Assembly (NCBI RefSeq): GCF_021738965.1
Contig: NZ_JAKKOQ010000008.1
Coordinates: 124,001 to 188,000 of the forward strand
Reading direction: 5' to 3'
DNA length: 64,000 nt
Source: Gordonia zhenghanii
GTDB taxonomy: Bacteria > Actinomycetota > Actinomycetes > Mycobacteriales > Mycobacteriaceae
The notes beneath the pieces are model-generated. The model ran no database searches. It saw only the letters and a program-made list of their open reading frames with translations, and had not been told where the DNA came from. Positions 38,154 through 49,494 of the stretch are shown piece by piece. The first letter of the stretch is position 1. Every line of letters starts with the position of its first letter. The position numbers were made by a program, and so were the translations under genes.

Positions 38154-39389
38154 GTGAGCACCCCCGCCGACCCCCTGATCGGCCGCGTCCTGGAACGCCG
38201 CTATCAGATCGACGCGCCGATCGCGCGCGGCGGTATGTCTGCGGTCTATGTCGGTACGGACCTGCGCTTGCACCGTCGTGTCGCCGTCAAGGTGATGGAC
38301 GCACGGTACGTCGGCGATCCACAGTTCCTGCGCCGCTTCGAGTTCGAGGCTCGCGCGGTCGCCGGACTGAGCCACCCGGGGCTGGTCGCGGTCTACGACC
38401 AGAGCATCGACGGTGAGATCGCGTTCCTGGTCATGGAGTTGGTGCGCGGCGGCAGTATCCGCGAACTCCTGCGCGAACGTGGGCCGATGCCGCCCCACGC
38501 CGTGGTCTCGGTCGCCGTTCCGATGCTCGGCGGTCTCGGCACCGCGCACCGCGCAGGTCTGGTGCACCGCGATGTGAAACCCGAGAACGTCCTGATCTCC
38601 GATTCCGGCGACATCAAGGTCGCCGACTTCGGTTTGGTGCGCGCTGTGGCGGAGGCCGGGGTGACTTCGGCGAGCGTCATCCTCGGCACCGCGGCGTACC
38701 TCTCCCCCGAACAGGTGTCGTCGACGGAGATCGATGCGCGCAGCGACGTGTATTCGGCGGGCGTCCTGTTGTTCGAGCTCCTCACCGGTCGTCAGCCGTT
38801 CAGCGGCTCAACCCAGCTCGCGCTCGCCTACCAGCGCCTGTCGTACGACGTCCCGGCGCCCGGTGACATCATCGACGGCATTCCACCGCAGATCGACGAC
38901 ATCGTGCTGCGCGCGACCGAACGCCACCCAGACGATCGTTTCATCGACGGTTTCGCCATGCAGCACGCCGTGCTCGACGCCGTCGACGAACTCCGACTTC
39001 CCGCCTTCACCGTGCCTGCGCCCCACCAGGCGTCGGCCCGTGTCACGTCGGCGATCGCCCGTCCGGTGAGTCCGCCGCAGGCGTCGCCGCCCGACATTCC
39101 CGAGACGAGGCAGGACGCCGAGCGGGACGGCCCGGACTTCGACTACACAGACTTCGATGACGCAGACTTCGACGACGCGGGGTACGACGCAGCCGAGTAC
39201 GAGGACGAGTACGACGACCCGCGACTCGGGCATCGCGGAGTCGCTCGACACGCTGACGATCCGGACGACGACGGCGACTCGATGCCCGCCACTCGCCGCC
39301 TGACCGCCCTCGTCTGGTTCGTGCTGATCATCTTGGCCGGCGCTGGCGTCGCCGCCGCCGGTTGGGCCGTCGGCTCAACCCTCGCCTGA
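38154..39389 (+). CDS. pknL: Serine/threonine protein kinase PknL
   Basis: 411 aa Hanks-type kinase. Gly loop IARGGMSAVYVG (24-34), catalytic K46, HRDVKPEN (138-145), DFG (158-160), and an activation loop with Thr/Ser (AEAGVTSASVILGTAAYLSPEQ, here split by GT at the P+1 loop). After the kinase domain there is an acidic juxtamembrane segment (repeated D-F-D-D/A) and one TM helix at about 386-406; only a few residues follow, so there is no extracellular sensor. Acts on the divergent Rv2175c-type regulator. Confidence 0.95.
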   Translation: MSTPADPLIGRVLERRYQIDAPIARGGMSAVYVGTDLRLHRRVAVKVMDARYVGDPQFLRRFEFEARAVAGLSHPGLVAVYDQSIDGEIAFLVMELVRGGSIRELLRERGPMPPHAVVSVAVPMLGGLGTAHRAGLVHRDVKPENVLISDSGDIKVADFGLVRAVAEAGVTSASVILGTAAYLSPEQVSSTEIDARSDVYSAGVLLFELLTGRQPFSGSTQLALAYQRLSYDVPAPGDIIDGIPPQIDDIVLRATERHPDDRFIDGFAMQHAVLDAVDELRLPAFTVPAPHQASARVTSAIARPVSPPQASPPDIPETRQDAERDGPDFDYTDFDDADFDDAGYDAAEYEDEYDDPRLGHRGVARHADDPDDDGDSMPATRRLTALVWFVLIILAGAGVAAAGWAVGSTLA

Positions 39390-39418
39390 GGGCGCACCGC
39401 GCCCGCTGGTCGAGTCCC

Positions 39419-39840
39419 CACACGCCGGTCGAGCGAAGTCGAGACCTCGTACAGCGCAACCGATCTCGACTCCGCTCGATCAACGGGAGCTCCGCTCGAT
39501 CAACAGGAGGACCGCTCGATCAACGGGAGGACCGCTCGCACAACAGCAGCACCGCACACACAACGACACGCACCCACACGCCGGTCGAGCGAAGTCGAGA
39601 CCCCGCACAGCACAACCGATCTCGACTCCGCTCGATCAGCAGGAGGACCGCTCGATCAACAGCAGAGCCGCTCGATCAACAGAAAAGCCGCCCGCTCAAC
39701 ACGAGCACCGCACACACAACGACACGCACCCACACGCCGGTCGAGCGAAGTCGAGACCCCGCACAGCACAACCGATCTCGACTCCGCTCGATCAACAGCA
39801 GGACCGCCCGCTCAACAGGAGATCCGCTCGATCAACAGAG
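39419..39840. repeat. 156-bp tandem repeat array with nested short repeats
   Basis: The 470 bases between pknL and aroG hold no gene. From CACACGCCGGTCGAGCGAAG at 39419 the sequence repeats at 39575 and 39731, an exact 156-base period, the last copy partial. Each unit has an inverted pair (GGTCGAGCGAAGTCGAGACC and GATCTCGACTCCGCTCGATC), then several CCGCTCGATCAACNN units, then ACACACAACGACACGCACC. It is a local amplification of the dispersed palindrome family. Confidence 0.9.
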
Positions 39841-39859
39841 AAGCCGATCGGTCGGCGGG

Positions 39860-41765
<1,906 letters not shown>

Positions 41766-41794
41766 GGGGTGAAGGTTAGCGCGAGCGGTCAGTC

Positions 41795-41800
41795 CATACT
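41795..41800 (+). promoter_or_regulatory. Candidate -10 for a leaderless mannosyltransferase transcript
   Basis: CATACT is followed by six bases and the ATG at 41807; no ribosome site is present. Confidence 0.4.
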
Positions 41801-41806
41801 CTTCCT

Positions 41807-43132
41807 ATGCCTTCTTCGACCCGAGTCGCCGAAGCCGTGCTGCGTCGATGGCGGCCCGGGCCCGTCGTGACCGTTCTGTGCGCCCTCGCCTTCGTCGCGT
41901 CGTCCACCTTGCAGATCGCCGGTGTCCCGTTCACCTCCAGTTGGGGGACGAGGACCCGCTTCGACATGGACGTGTACCGCCTCGGCGGTCAGCTCTGGCA
42001 TCAGGGACTGAGCCTCTACGCCGACGGGTCGATGCCGTTCACGCAAGACGGCATCTGGCTGCCGTTCACGTACCCGCCGTTCGCAGCTTTGCTCTTCACG
42101 CCGCTCGGCGAGCTGTCGTTGTCCGTGACGAGCACGGGCGTGTCTGTCTTGACCGTCGTATTGCTCGTCTACGTGACCAAGTTGACCTTGGACGTCCTCG
42201 GCGTCGCCGACCGTGCCAACCGCTGGCAGATCGCACTGCTGGCTTCGGCCGTCACGGTCTGGTTCAACCCGTTCTGGATGACTCTCGGGTTCGGTCAGAT
42301 CAACATGGTCTTGATCACCCTGACGATGATCGACGTCTTCGTCATCGGACGTCGCAGCCGCGTCGCGTCGAAGGTGCAGGGCGTGTTGGTCGGCGTCGCT
42401 TCGGCCATCAAGTTGACGCCGCTGGTGTTCCTCGGAGTATTCCTCGCCGCAGGTCGTGTCCGGGCGGCCGTCGTCGGCGTAGTGACGTTCGCGGCCGCAG
42501 CGTTCATCGGCTGGTTGTGGATCCCGGACGACTCGGTGACTTACTGGACCGACACCGTGTTCCACACCGGCCGCATCGGCGAACCCGAAGGCCGGATCAA
42601 TCAGAATCTGAACGCACTGTGGCTCCGTTTGTTCGACGACGGCGGTTCGACCGCATCGATCTTGTGGGTGGCGACGAGCCTGCTGGTGACCGTTCCCGCC
42701 CTCTACGCCGTGTTCGCCGCTCGTCCGCGCGACGCCTTCGCGCCGGGTCCGATCGGCGGCCGCGTCGACGCGATGGTCGTCACGTGCAGCGTGGCGGTGT
42801 GGGGGTTGCTCGTCTCCCCGACGACGTGGGCGCATCACTGGGTGTGGTGTGTCCCAGCGATCGCGACGTGCCTGGTGTTCGTCTCGCGGACTTCCGACCG
42901 GCGCGTCCGAACCGTGTACGGGTCGTTGGCCGGGGTCGGCACGGTGATCTTCGCCATCGGCCCGTTCCAACTGCTGCCCCCGATTCAGGCCGGATGGGCA
43001 TGGTGGGAGCACATCGTCGGAAACACGTACCTGTTGTGGGGTATCGCACTGCTGTTCGCGTTCTGGTGGATGCCGTACCGCACGAGCGTCGACGATGCGC
43101 GCGTGCCCGAGGCACGCCTCGACGAGGCGTGA
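41807..43132 (+). CDS. GT87-family alpha-1,2-mannosyltransferase (Rv2181 type)
   Basis: 441 aa, about 10 TM helices. The outer loop RFDMDVYRLGGQLWHQG contains the catalytic Asp, and LPFTYPPFAALLFTPLGEL, NLNALWLRL and WAHHWVWCVPA are conserved GT87 blocks. Rv2181 adds alpha-1,2-mannose branches to LM/LAM. With mptA and pimB' in this window it covers three steps of lipoglycan assembly. Confidence 0.9.
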   Translation: MPSSTRVAEAVLRRWRPGPVVTVLCALAFVASSTLQIAGVPFTSSWGTRTRFDMDVYRLGGQLWHQGLSLYADGSMPFTQDGIWLPFTYPPFAALLFTPLGELSLSVTSTGVSVLTVVLLVYVTKLTLDVLGVADRANRWQIALLASAVTVWFNPFWMTLGFGQINMVLITLTMIDVFVIGRRSRVASKVQGVLVGVASAIKLTPLVFLGVFLAAGRVRAAVVGVVTFAAAAFIGWLWIPDDSVTYWTDTVFHTGRIGEPEGRINQNLNALWLRLFDDGGSTASILWVATSLLVTVPALYAVFAARPRDAFAPGPIGGRVDAMVVTCSVAVWGLLVSPTTWAHHWVWCVPAIATCLVFVSRTSDRRVRTVYGSLAGVGTVIFAIGPFQLLPPIQAGWAWWEHIVGNTYLLWGIALLFAFWWMPYRTSVDDARVPEARLDEA

Positions 43133-43166
43133 AACCACCGTTCCAAAGAGTAAGGCAGCCGATGAG

Positions 43167-43892
43167 TCAGGCGGCGGGTTCGTCCCCGCCCATGACGTCT
43201 TCGGCCTTCGTGTAGGTGCCGTCGTCGTTCTTCAACTTTGCCGCATAGATGTCGACGTACTGCTGCCCGGTCATCTTCATCAGCGTGTACATGATCTCGT
43301 CAGTGACCGCTCGCTCGATGAAGCGGTTGCCCGCCATCCCCGCATAACGCGAGAAGTCCAGTGGCTCACCGACTTTCACAGTGATTCGGGTGGGACGCGG
43401 CAAGACTGTTCCGGGCGGGTTGATGCGGTCGGTACCCACCATCGCAACCGGGATGACCGGGTTTCCGGTCTCCAGCGCCATCCGGGCCAGGCCGGTCTTG
43501 CCCTTGTAGAGGCGACCGTCGGGCGACCTGGTGCCCTCCGGGTACAGGCACAGTAGACCACCGTCGTCGAGAACCCTCTTGCCTGCCGCGAGTGCACCCT
43601 CCGCGGCACTGCCACCGGACCGATCGACGGGGATCTGGCCCAATGCGGAGAAGAACCACTTCTTGAGGAGACCTTTGATCCCCGGCGAGGTGAAGTACTC
43701 CGCCTTGGCGAGGAAGTAGATGCGACGACGCGCCATCAGCGGCAGATAGAAGCTGTCGACGACAGCCAGGTGGTTGGACGCCATCAGTGCCGACCCGTCG
43801 GCCGGGATGTTGTCGTGTCCTTCGATACGCGGACGCCCCATGAGCCGCAGCGCAGGCCCCATGAGGACGTACTTGATGAGGTAATAGAACAT
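43167..43892 (-). CDS. plsC: 1-acylglycerol-3-phosphate acyltransferase-like protein (Rv2182c type)
   Basis: 241 aa PlsC domain. HX4D is NHLAVVD (H41-D46) and EGTR at 119-122 in YPEGTRSPDGRLYKGKTGLARMA. Short N-terminal hydrophobic segment anchors it to the membrane. Acylates lysophosphatidic acid or a related lipid; substrate is not proven. Confidence 0.9.
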   Translation of the reverse strand: MFYYLIKYVLMGPALRLMGRPRIEGHDNIPADGSALMASNHLAVVDSFYLPLMARRRIYFLAKAEYFTSPGIKGLLKKWFFSALGQIPVDRSGGSAAEGALAAGKRVLDDGGLLCLYPEGTRSPDGRLYKGKTGLARMALETGNPVIPVAMVGTDRINPPGTVLPRPTRITVKVGEPLDFSRYAGMAGNRFIERAVTDEIMYTLMKMTGQQYVDIYAAKLKNDDGTYTKAEDVMGGDEPAA

Positions 43893-43944
43893 CGTGCCCC
43901 GATTCTCTTCTACGCGAAGCCCCGCGGCTCGCCGGACGCGCAGG

Positions 43945-44937
43945 TCAGTTTACTTCGCCGCTCTCACGTGTCGCAGCCAGTCCTTGTCGCGCCACTTCGG
44001 CGGCTCCGATGACGCCTGCGGTCTCCCCGAGCTGGGTGCCGCGGATCCGGGCGAGCTGTCGATGTCCTGCACCGGTGACCGCCGCGGTGTAGTGCTCGCG
44101 CGCGTCGTCGAGGAACAGTCCGGACGCCGCCCCGACGCCACCCGCCAGGACGATGAGATCTGGATCGAAGACGTCCGCGATCATGCCGAGCCCGAGGCCT
44201 AACCAGCGTCCGAGATCCGCGTAGGCTGCGACACCGACCGGGTCTCCGTCCGCTGCCGCGGCCGCCACCCGGCGTCCAGTGAGCGACCCTGGATCCGCGT
44301 CCGACTCCGCCGCCAGCGCGCTGCGCGGAAAGCGCTGCGACGCAATGAGTTCGACCGCAGTGTCGACGAGTGCGGTACCACTGCAGTAACGCTCCCAGCA
44401 GCCTCGTTTGCCGCACCCGCACGGACGTCCTTCGGGCACGACGGTCAGGTGGCCGAGCTCGGGAGCGACTCCGAAGCTCCCCCGGTAGATCTCGCCGTTG
44501 AGGATCAGTCCCGCACCGATGCCTGTGCCGATGGCCAGGACCAGAGTGTTGTGACCGCGCGCGGCCGCACCGAAATGCAGTTCGGCGACGGCGGCGGCAT
44601 TCGCGTCGTGTTCGGCGAAAACCGGCATCCCGATTCGGGTCGACATGTCGGCCGCGACCGGGGCCTCCTGCCATGCCAAGTGCGGCGAGAAGCGCACCAG
44701 ACTGCGATCCGGGGTCAAGAACCCGGCGATCGCCAACCCGACCGCGCCGATCGCCCACCGGTCACGGAGTTCCCCGACCAGGCGGTCCAGACAGTGTTCG
44801 AGAGCTTCGGTCGTCGCCGGAGTAGCGGTCCGCAGCGTGTCGAGGATCCGCCCGGTGGGGTCGACGACGCACGCACGGACGCTCGTGCCGCCGATGTCGA
44901 TGCCGACTGTCAGGTCCGATCCGGTCCGCTGGTCCAT
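43945..44937 (-). CDS. ROK-family glucokinase/sugar kinase
   Basis: 330 aa. ATP-binding VGIDIGGTSVRACVVDPTG, sugar-binding EHDANAAAVAE and AIGTGIGAGLIL, substrate/metal region ELGHLTVVPEGRPCGCGKRGCWE with the ROK zinc cysteines, and DLIVLAGGVGA. Sugar phosphorylation, most likely glucose. Two bases after the upstream small gene. Confidence 0.9.
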   Translation of the reverse strand: MDQRTGSDLTVGIDIGGTSVRACVVDPTGRILDTLRTATPATTEALEHCLDRLVGELRDRWAIGAVGLAIAGFLTPDRSLVRFSPHLAWQEAPVAADMSTRIGMPVFAEHDANAAAVAELHFGAAARGHNTLVLAIGTGIGAGLILNGEIYRGSFGVAPELGHLTVVPEGRPCGCGKRGCWERYCSGTALVDTAVELIASQRFPRSALAAESDADPGSLTGRRVAAAAADGDPVGVAAYADLGRWLGLGLGMIADVFDPDLIVLAGGVGAASGLFLDDAREHYTAAVTGAGHRQLARIRGTQLGETAGVIGAAEVARQGLAATRESGEVN

Positions 44938-44939
44938 CC

Positions 44940-45287
44940 CTACCGCCCCGCGCTTGAGATCCGAACCGGGATCGACTCGAAGCCGGTCGGTGTCGCCGCC
45001 GGGCCAGACGGAGCCGACCGCAGCATCTCGGCCACGGCTTCGAGGACCGTGATGAAGGCGGTCAGGATCCTGGAGAGGAGGTCGCCGAACTCGGTCATCA
45101 GTGTTCCGAGTTCGCCGAACAACTCGGGAACCGGCCCGGAACCGAAGGCAGACGCCGCCTCGCCCTGTCCGCCGCCGATCAATGCGGCGAGCTGGTCGAT
45201 GGTCGTCGCGAACCCGAGCAGCAGGTCTTGCACCGGGTCGCCGGTCGCGGCGTCTCCGGTACGCGCATCGCGCTCGTGGTCGGACAT
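44940..45287 (-). CDS. Conserved hypothetical protein (Rv2183c position)
   Basis: 115 aa, acidic, with a helical central region (PELFGELGTLMTEFGDLLSRILTAFITVLEAVAEML, here quoted in parts) that could be amphipathic. No signal peptide. It lies just ahead of the ROK kinase with two bases between, so they are co-transcribed. Function unknown. Confidence 0.65.
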   Translation of the reverse strand: MSDHERDARTGDAATGDPVQDLLLGFATTIDQLAALIGGGQGEAASAFGSGPVPELFGELGTLMTEFGDLLSRILTAFITVLEAVAEMLRSAPSGPAATPTGFESIPVRISSAGR

Positions 45288-45437
45288 CTCGATGCGGCTC
45301 CTGTCACCTGGTCGGTCGGCGGACGAGTGAAGTGTGCTGGCGGGGAATGACGGTCGTTACCGGGTGTCACCGACAGCTTATGACGACGGCGAGCGGACCC
45401 GACCAGATCCTACTGGCCAGATCCTTCTGGGGAGATC

Positions 45438-46694
45438 TTAGTTCCCGGCCTCCCGCTGCGACGACGCCGCTCCCCCGGATCCACCCTGCCGGGCGGGCCA
45501 GATCGCGGCGTCGGGCTCGAACCGCACGCACAGTTCGCCATCGGACCAGTCGGCGCCGACCACCCGGCAGCGCCGAAGGACCGACGGCAGTCGTACGGGG
45601 TGCCGGAAGCCTGCGACGGTGACGAGCAGGTCGTCACCCGACCGGCCGAGGTGTAGTCGTTCGGGTTCGGGAAGACCCTGTCGCCACCTCAGTTCGAACA
45701 CAGCGGTCACGCCCTGCCCCGATGATTTCGCGACGGTCAAGGCGCCGCTTCCATACGGTCGGCCACTCGGCGCGGCCATCGGCACAGCGATCTTACGGAT
45801 CCGCGACAGCCGGTCGAGGACACCACCGGACTCGATCTCGCGCACCGTGACCCCGGAGCCGTCGCCGAGGGTCGCGCGGACGGTGTCCGCGGTCGCCGCG
45901 GTCGGCCGGTCGGACTCGCCCGCACTTATCAGGACCGAGCGCAGCGGCAGTGCGGTCAGGTCCGCCACAGCCAGGTGATCGGCGGCGACGCGGCGGCCAC
46001 GCTCGGATGCGTCGAGAACGAGATGGGCGGCGACCGAGTGCGGGTCACAGAACAGGTCGGCGAGGTCCTGGCAGTCGCGGTCGATCCCTTCGACAGCCGC
46101 CGAGAGCTGAGCGAGGACCGGTTTCTCGCCCGCTTGCGCGAGTCTGGTGGCGCGCGGCCACATCCGCTCGATCGCGGCCGAGAGGACGGTCGGCGCACGC
46201 AGCAGTGCGAACGGATCCCCCACCCCCGACAGATCGACGACCACCCGCCGCCACCGTCCGGACGTTGCAGCGTCCCGGACCTGTCGCAGCATCAGGAACT
46301 CGGCGACGCCGGGAAGGTCGGTGAGCTCGCCCGGCGCGATCGAAGCGAGCGTCCCAACCACCGGCAACGCGGTGCGCCCGGCAGTGAGCGCAGTGAGCGC
46401 CGCCGCGAACTGCGTCCACGCGTGTTCGATGACGTCGAGGTGCTCCACGTGCAGGAGGTCGACGTCCGCCGTCACCGGCACCGGTTCTCCCGGCACGCGG
46501 TACACACCCAACAGTGCGGGTACCGGCGAACGCGCGTCGAGCGTGACTAAGAGGGTGTCGCGCTGCTCCCCGATCGGCAACGTACCGGGTCGATCCGGCG
46601 AGTGAGAACCCGAGAGCGCGGCTGCGGCAGCGAGCATCGAGACGCCCGAGCCACCAGGCCCGAGCACCAGATGGATGTCAGCGAGATCGATCAG
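45438..46694 (-). CDS. ArsA/MipZ-like ATPase-fold protein with degenerate P-loop (Rv2184c type)
   Basis: About 418 aa in the ArsA-type position. The N-terminus shows LVLGPGGSGVSMLAAAAAL, where the deviant Walker A GKGGVGKT is expected; both signature lysines are absent (P and V instead). VVVDLSGVGDPFALLRAP resembles the Walker B/switch region. The most upstream ATG/GTG/TTG start (GTG, 46667) would begin right at the P-loop and cut the first beta strand; a CTG at 46694 overlaps the upstream stop as CTGA and restores LIDLADIHLVLG. ATP hydrolysis is doubtful. It is coupled to two SRPBCC genes. Confidence 0.7.
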   Translation of the reverse strand: MIDLADIHLVLGPGGSGVSMLAAAAALSGSHSPDRPGTLPIGEQRDTLLVTLDARSPVPALLGVYRVPGEPVPVTADVDLLHVEHLDVIEHAWTQFAAALTALTAGRTALPVVGTLASIAPGELTDLPGVAEFLMLRQVRDAATSGRWRRVVVDLSGVGDPFALLRAPTVLSAAIERMWPRATRLAQAGEKPVLAQLSAAVEGIDRDCQDLADLFCDPHSVAAHLVLDASERGRRVAADHLAVADLTALPLRSVLISAGESDRPTAATADTVRATLGDGSGVTVREIESGGVLDRLSRIRKIAVPMAAPSGRPYGSGALTVAKSSGQGVTAVFELRWRQGLPEPERLHLGRSGDDLLVTVAGFRHPVRLPSVLRRCRVVGADWSDGELCVRFEPDAAIWPARQGGSGGAASSQREAGN

Positions 46695-47128
46695 CCTTCG
46701 ACCCTCTTCTTGAGATCGCTGAGCGCCGATTCGATGATCGCCTTCTCGGCGCGGCGTTTGAGTTGGCTGATCATCGGGATCTGAAGGTCGACGGTCAACG
46801 AGTAGGTGACCTTCGTCGACCCGTGTACCTGCTGAGTCAACTCGTAGCTGCCCTGCTGGTCTCGCTGAAGCTCACTGGACACGAGGCTCCACGACACCGA
46901 CGTGTCATCGTCGGACCACTCGTATCGCAGTTCGTAGGTGTCGGCGAGGACACCCGCATCGAGGATGAACCGAACGTGGGTGCCCCGACCGCGAGAGTCG
47001 CGTTCGAGAACGGTCACCTCGCGTGCCGCGCCGACCCACTGCGGATAGTTCTCGAAGTCGGCGATCACCGACATGATCGGGTCGACGTCCGCGCCGACGA
47101 CGGTCGACTGCTCGGTGTGGTCGCTCAT
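46691..47128 (-). CDS. SRPBCC (START-like) lipid-binding family protein (Rv2185c type)
   Basis: 145 aa. Polyketide cyclase/dehydrase fold: VDPIMSVIADFENYPQWV, TYELRYEWSDDDTSVSWSL and a long C-terminal helix. Predicted hydrophobic cavity for a lipid or ring compound; ligand unknown. ATG at 47128 overlaps the stop of the next SRPBCC gene as ATGA; its own end overlaps the CTG of the ArsA-like gene. Confidence 0.85.
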   Translation of the reverse strand: MSDHTEQSTVVGADVDPIMSVIADFENYPQWVGAAREVTVLERDSRGRGTHVRFILDAGVLADTYELRYEWSDDDTSVSWSLVSSELQRDQQGSYELTQQVHGSTKVTYSLTVDLQIPMISQLKRRAEKAIIESALSDLKKRVEG

Positions 47129-47532
47129 GCGATCGCCTTCCCCGCTGCCGGCTCTCCGGCGGCACGACCAGCTTCGAGGATCTGTTTGACCTCGAACGCC
47201 ATCGCCTTCCCCGCAACCCGGCGGACCCGATTGAGTTCGGCTGTCGCGTCCATCCACGCGCGCGGCTCAGTGGGCAGCGCAGCGGTGGGCTCGGCGTGCA
47301 GGAAGTAATGGAGGATGAATCCGTCCAGTCGCTTCTCGCACCAGATCTCCATTGTTCCAGTCACCGGGCCCCCGACGCGCCAGCGCACGCCCTCGTCTCC
47401 ACGGTCCTGGGTGACTTCCAACGTCAGGTCCGGCCACCACCGCCGCCACCGCGCCCGGTCGCCGACCACGTCGCCCGCCAGCGATACAGAAGCAGCGACG
47501 AACGCGTCGTCGGCCACCTGGATGCTCGTCAC
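47125..47532 (-). CDS. SRPBCC-like conserved protein (Rv2186c type)
   Basis: 135 aa: RARWRRWWPDLTLEVTQDRG, GPVTGTMEIWCEKRLDGFIL and YFLHAEP, with a C-terminal helix. Looks like a second member of the same fold as its neighbour, suggesting a hetero-pair. GTG at 47532 is chosen because the longer frame starts in the divergent fadD15 promoter region. Confidence 0.8.
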   Translation of the reverse strand: MTSIQVADDAFVAASVSLAGDVVGDRARWRRWWPDLTLEVTQDRGDEGVRWRVGGPVTGTMEIWCEKRLDGFILHYFLHAEPTAALPTEPRAWMDATAELNRVRRVAGKAMAFEVKQILEAGRAAGEPAAGKAIA

Positions 47533-47664
47533 CGAAACAGCATCACATACCAGCGACGAAAGGCGAAAGCCGACTCCGGCGCGTGACACCCGCATCGGGC
47601 GATTAGAATCTGCTATCAGACCAACGCTTCTTGTCACATAGATCGGCTCCGGAAGGTGTATTCA

Positions 47665-49461
47665 ATGGCTGAGTGCCGTGTCCCCGCAGAATTCGTCACC
47701 CCGAAGGAGCGGAATTCGGCCGATGTCCTCTACGACATCGCGGCAGCGACGCCCGGCAAGACCGTTTTCCGTGTGCAGGAGGGCGACCAGTGGGTCGCCC
47801 TGTCCGCGGGCGACGCAGTGGGCCGGATCCGTTCGCTCGCGAAGGGATTCATCGCCTCCGGTATCGAGCCGGGCCAGCGCGTCGCCATCCTGTCGTCGAC
47901 GAGGCTCGAGTGGACTCTCATCGACTTCGCCATCTGGTCGGCCGGTGCGGTTCCCGTCCCCATCTACGACTCGTCGTCGGGGCCGCAGATCGACTGGATC
48001 ATGCGTGACTCGGAGGCCGTCGCGATCGTCGTCGAGACGCCTGCGCACCGCACGACCGTCGACGGCGTGGAGTCCGTCACCGACGCCGTTCAGGTGTTCC
48101 AGATCGACGACCCGAACGGCGACGGCATCGTCGCCCAGTTCGCCGAACGCGGCGCGTCGATCACCGACGAGCAGCTCGACGAACGTCGTCGCCACCTGAC
48201 GGCGGCGGATCCGGCGACCCTCATCTACACATCGGGCACCACGGGCCGCCCGAAGGGCTGCATGCTCACCCACGCCAACATGCTCGGCGAGATCAGCGGT
48301 GTCCTCGAGTCGTCGATGAGCACTCTCCTCAGCCCGGAGCGCCGTCTGCTCCTGTTCTTGCCGATGGCGCACGTGCTGGCGCGCGCCATCAACCTGGTGG
48401 CACTCGAAGCGGGCGTCGAGGTCGGCTACACCAACAACACGAAGGATCTGCTGCCGATCTTCGCGCAGTTCCAGCCGTCGCTGATCCTGTCTGTGCCGCG
48501 CGTGTTCGAGAAGGTCTTCAACTCGGCGCGCCAGAACGCTCACGACTCGGGCAAGGGCAAGATCTTCGACCTTGCAGCCGATACCGCCGTCGAGTACTCC
48601 AAGGCCGGGTCGAACGCAGGCCTCGTCCTGCGCGGCAAGCACGCCCTGTTCGACAAGCTGGTCTACGCGAAGCTTCGCGCAGCGCTCGGCGGCATGTGCG
48701 AACTCGCGATCTCCGGCGGAGCACCGCTCGGCCCGCATCTCGGCCACTTCTTCAGCGGCGTCGGCATCCCCGTCTACGAGGGTTACGGCCTCACCGAGAC
48801 GACCGCCGCGATCTGCGTGAACACCCCGAACGAGGTGCGCGTGGGCACAGTCGGCCGTCCGCTGCCCGGCAACGCGGTACGAATCGCCGAGGACGGCGAG
48901 GTCATGCTGTCCGGCGAAGTCGTCTTCGCCGGGTACTGGCACAACGACGAGGCGACGGAAGCCGCTCTCACCGACGGCTGGTTCCACACCGGAGACCTCG
49001 GCACCCTCGACGCGGACGGCTACCTGTCCATCACCGGCCGCAAGAAGGAGATCATCGTCACCGCGGGCGGCAAGAACGTCTCGCCCGCGCCGATCGAGGA
49101 CATCATCCGCACCAACGCGCTGGTGTCGCAGGCGATGATCGTCGGCGACCAGAAGCCGTTCATCGCGTCGCTCATCACCATCGACCCCGAGGCGTTCGAG
49201 ACCTGGAAGTCGCGCAACGGCAAAGATGCGGGCGCATCGGTCGACGATTTGGCTGACGACACCGACCTCGTCGCCGAAGTCCAGTCCTCCGTCGACAAGG
49301 CCAATCAGTCGGTCTCGCACGCCGAGGCGATCAAGAAGTTCCGGATCCTGCCGAGCGACTTCACCGAGGAGACCGGCGAACTCACGCCGACCCTGAAGGT
49401 CAAGCGCAACGTCGTCGCCGAGAAGTTCGCCGAGCACATCGAAGCGCTGTACAAGAAGTAG
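47665..49461 (+). CDS. fadD15: Long-chain fatty-acid--CoA ligase FadD15
   Basis: 598 aa adenylate-forming enzyme activating long-chain fatty acids. AMP motif YTSGTTGRPKG from Y188, GYGLTETTAAICVN, WFHTGDLGTLDADGYL and GRKKEIIVTAGGKNVSP (A8/A10 region). ATG at 47665 has GGAAGG nine bases before it; a GTG three codons upstream is less likely. Divergent from the SRPBCC genes. Convergent to pimB across a repeat array. Confidence 0.96.
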   Translation: MAECRVPAEFVTPKERNSADVLYDIAAATPGKTVFRVQEGDQWVALSAGDAVGRIRSLAKGFIASGIEPGQRVAILSSTRLEWTLIDFAIWSAGAVPVPIYDSSSGPQIDWIMRDSEAVAIVVETPAHRTTVDGVESVTDAVQVFQIDDPNGDGIVAQFAERGASITDEQLDERRRHLTAADPATLIYTSGTTGRPKGCMLTHANMLGEISGVLESSMSTLLSPERRLLLFLPMAHVLARAINLVALEAGVEVGYTNNTKDLLPIFAQFQPSLILSVPRVFEKVFNSARQNAHDSGKGKIFDLAADTAVEYSKAGSNAGLVLRGKHALFDKLVYAKLRAALGGMCELAISGGAPLGPHLGHFFSGVGIPVYEGYGLTETTAAICVNTPNEVRVGTVGRPLPGNAVRIAEDGEVMLSGEVVFAGYWHNDEATEAALTDGWFHTGDLGTLDADGYLSITGRKKEIIVTAGGKNVSPAPIEDIIRTNALVSQAMIVGDQKPFIASLITIDPEAFETWKSRNGKDAGASVDDLADDTDLVAEVQSSVDKANQSVSHAEAIKKFRILPSDFTEETGELTPTLKVKRNVVAEKFAEHIEALYKK

Positions 49462-49494
49462 CGCTCGCCGCCCACCGCCCTCCGCCCTCCGCCG

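Noticed and set aside
39419-39840. CRISPR array
   Set aside because: Units are partly palindromic without unique spacers of constant length, the 156-bp period is too long, and no cas genes are near.
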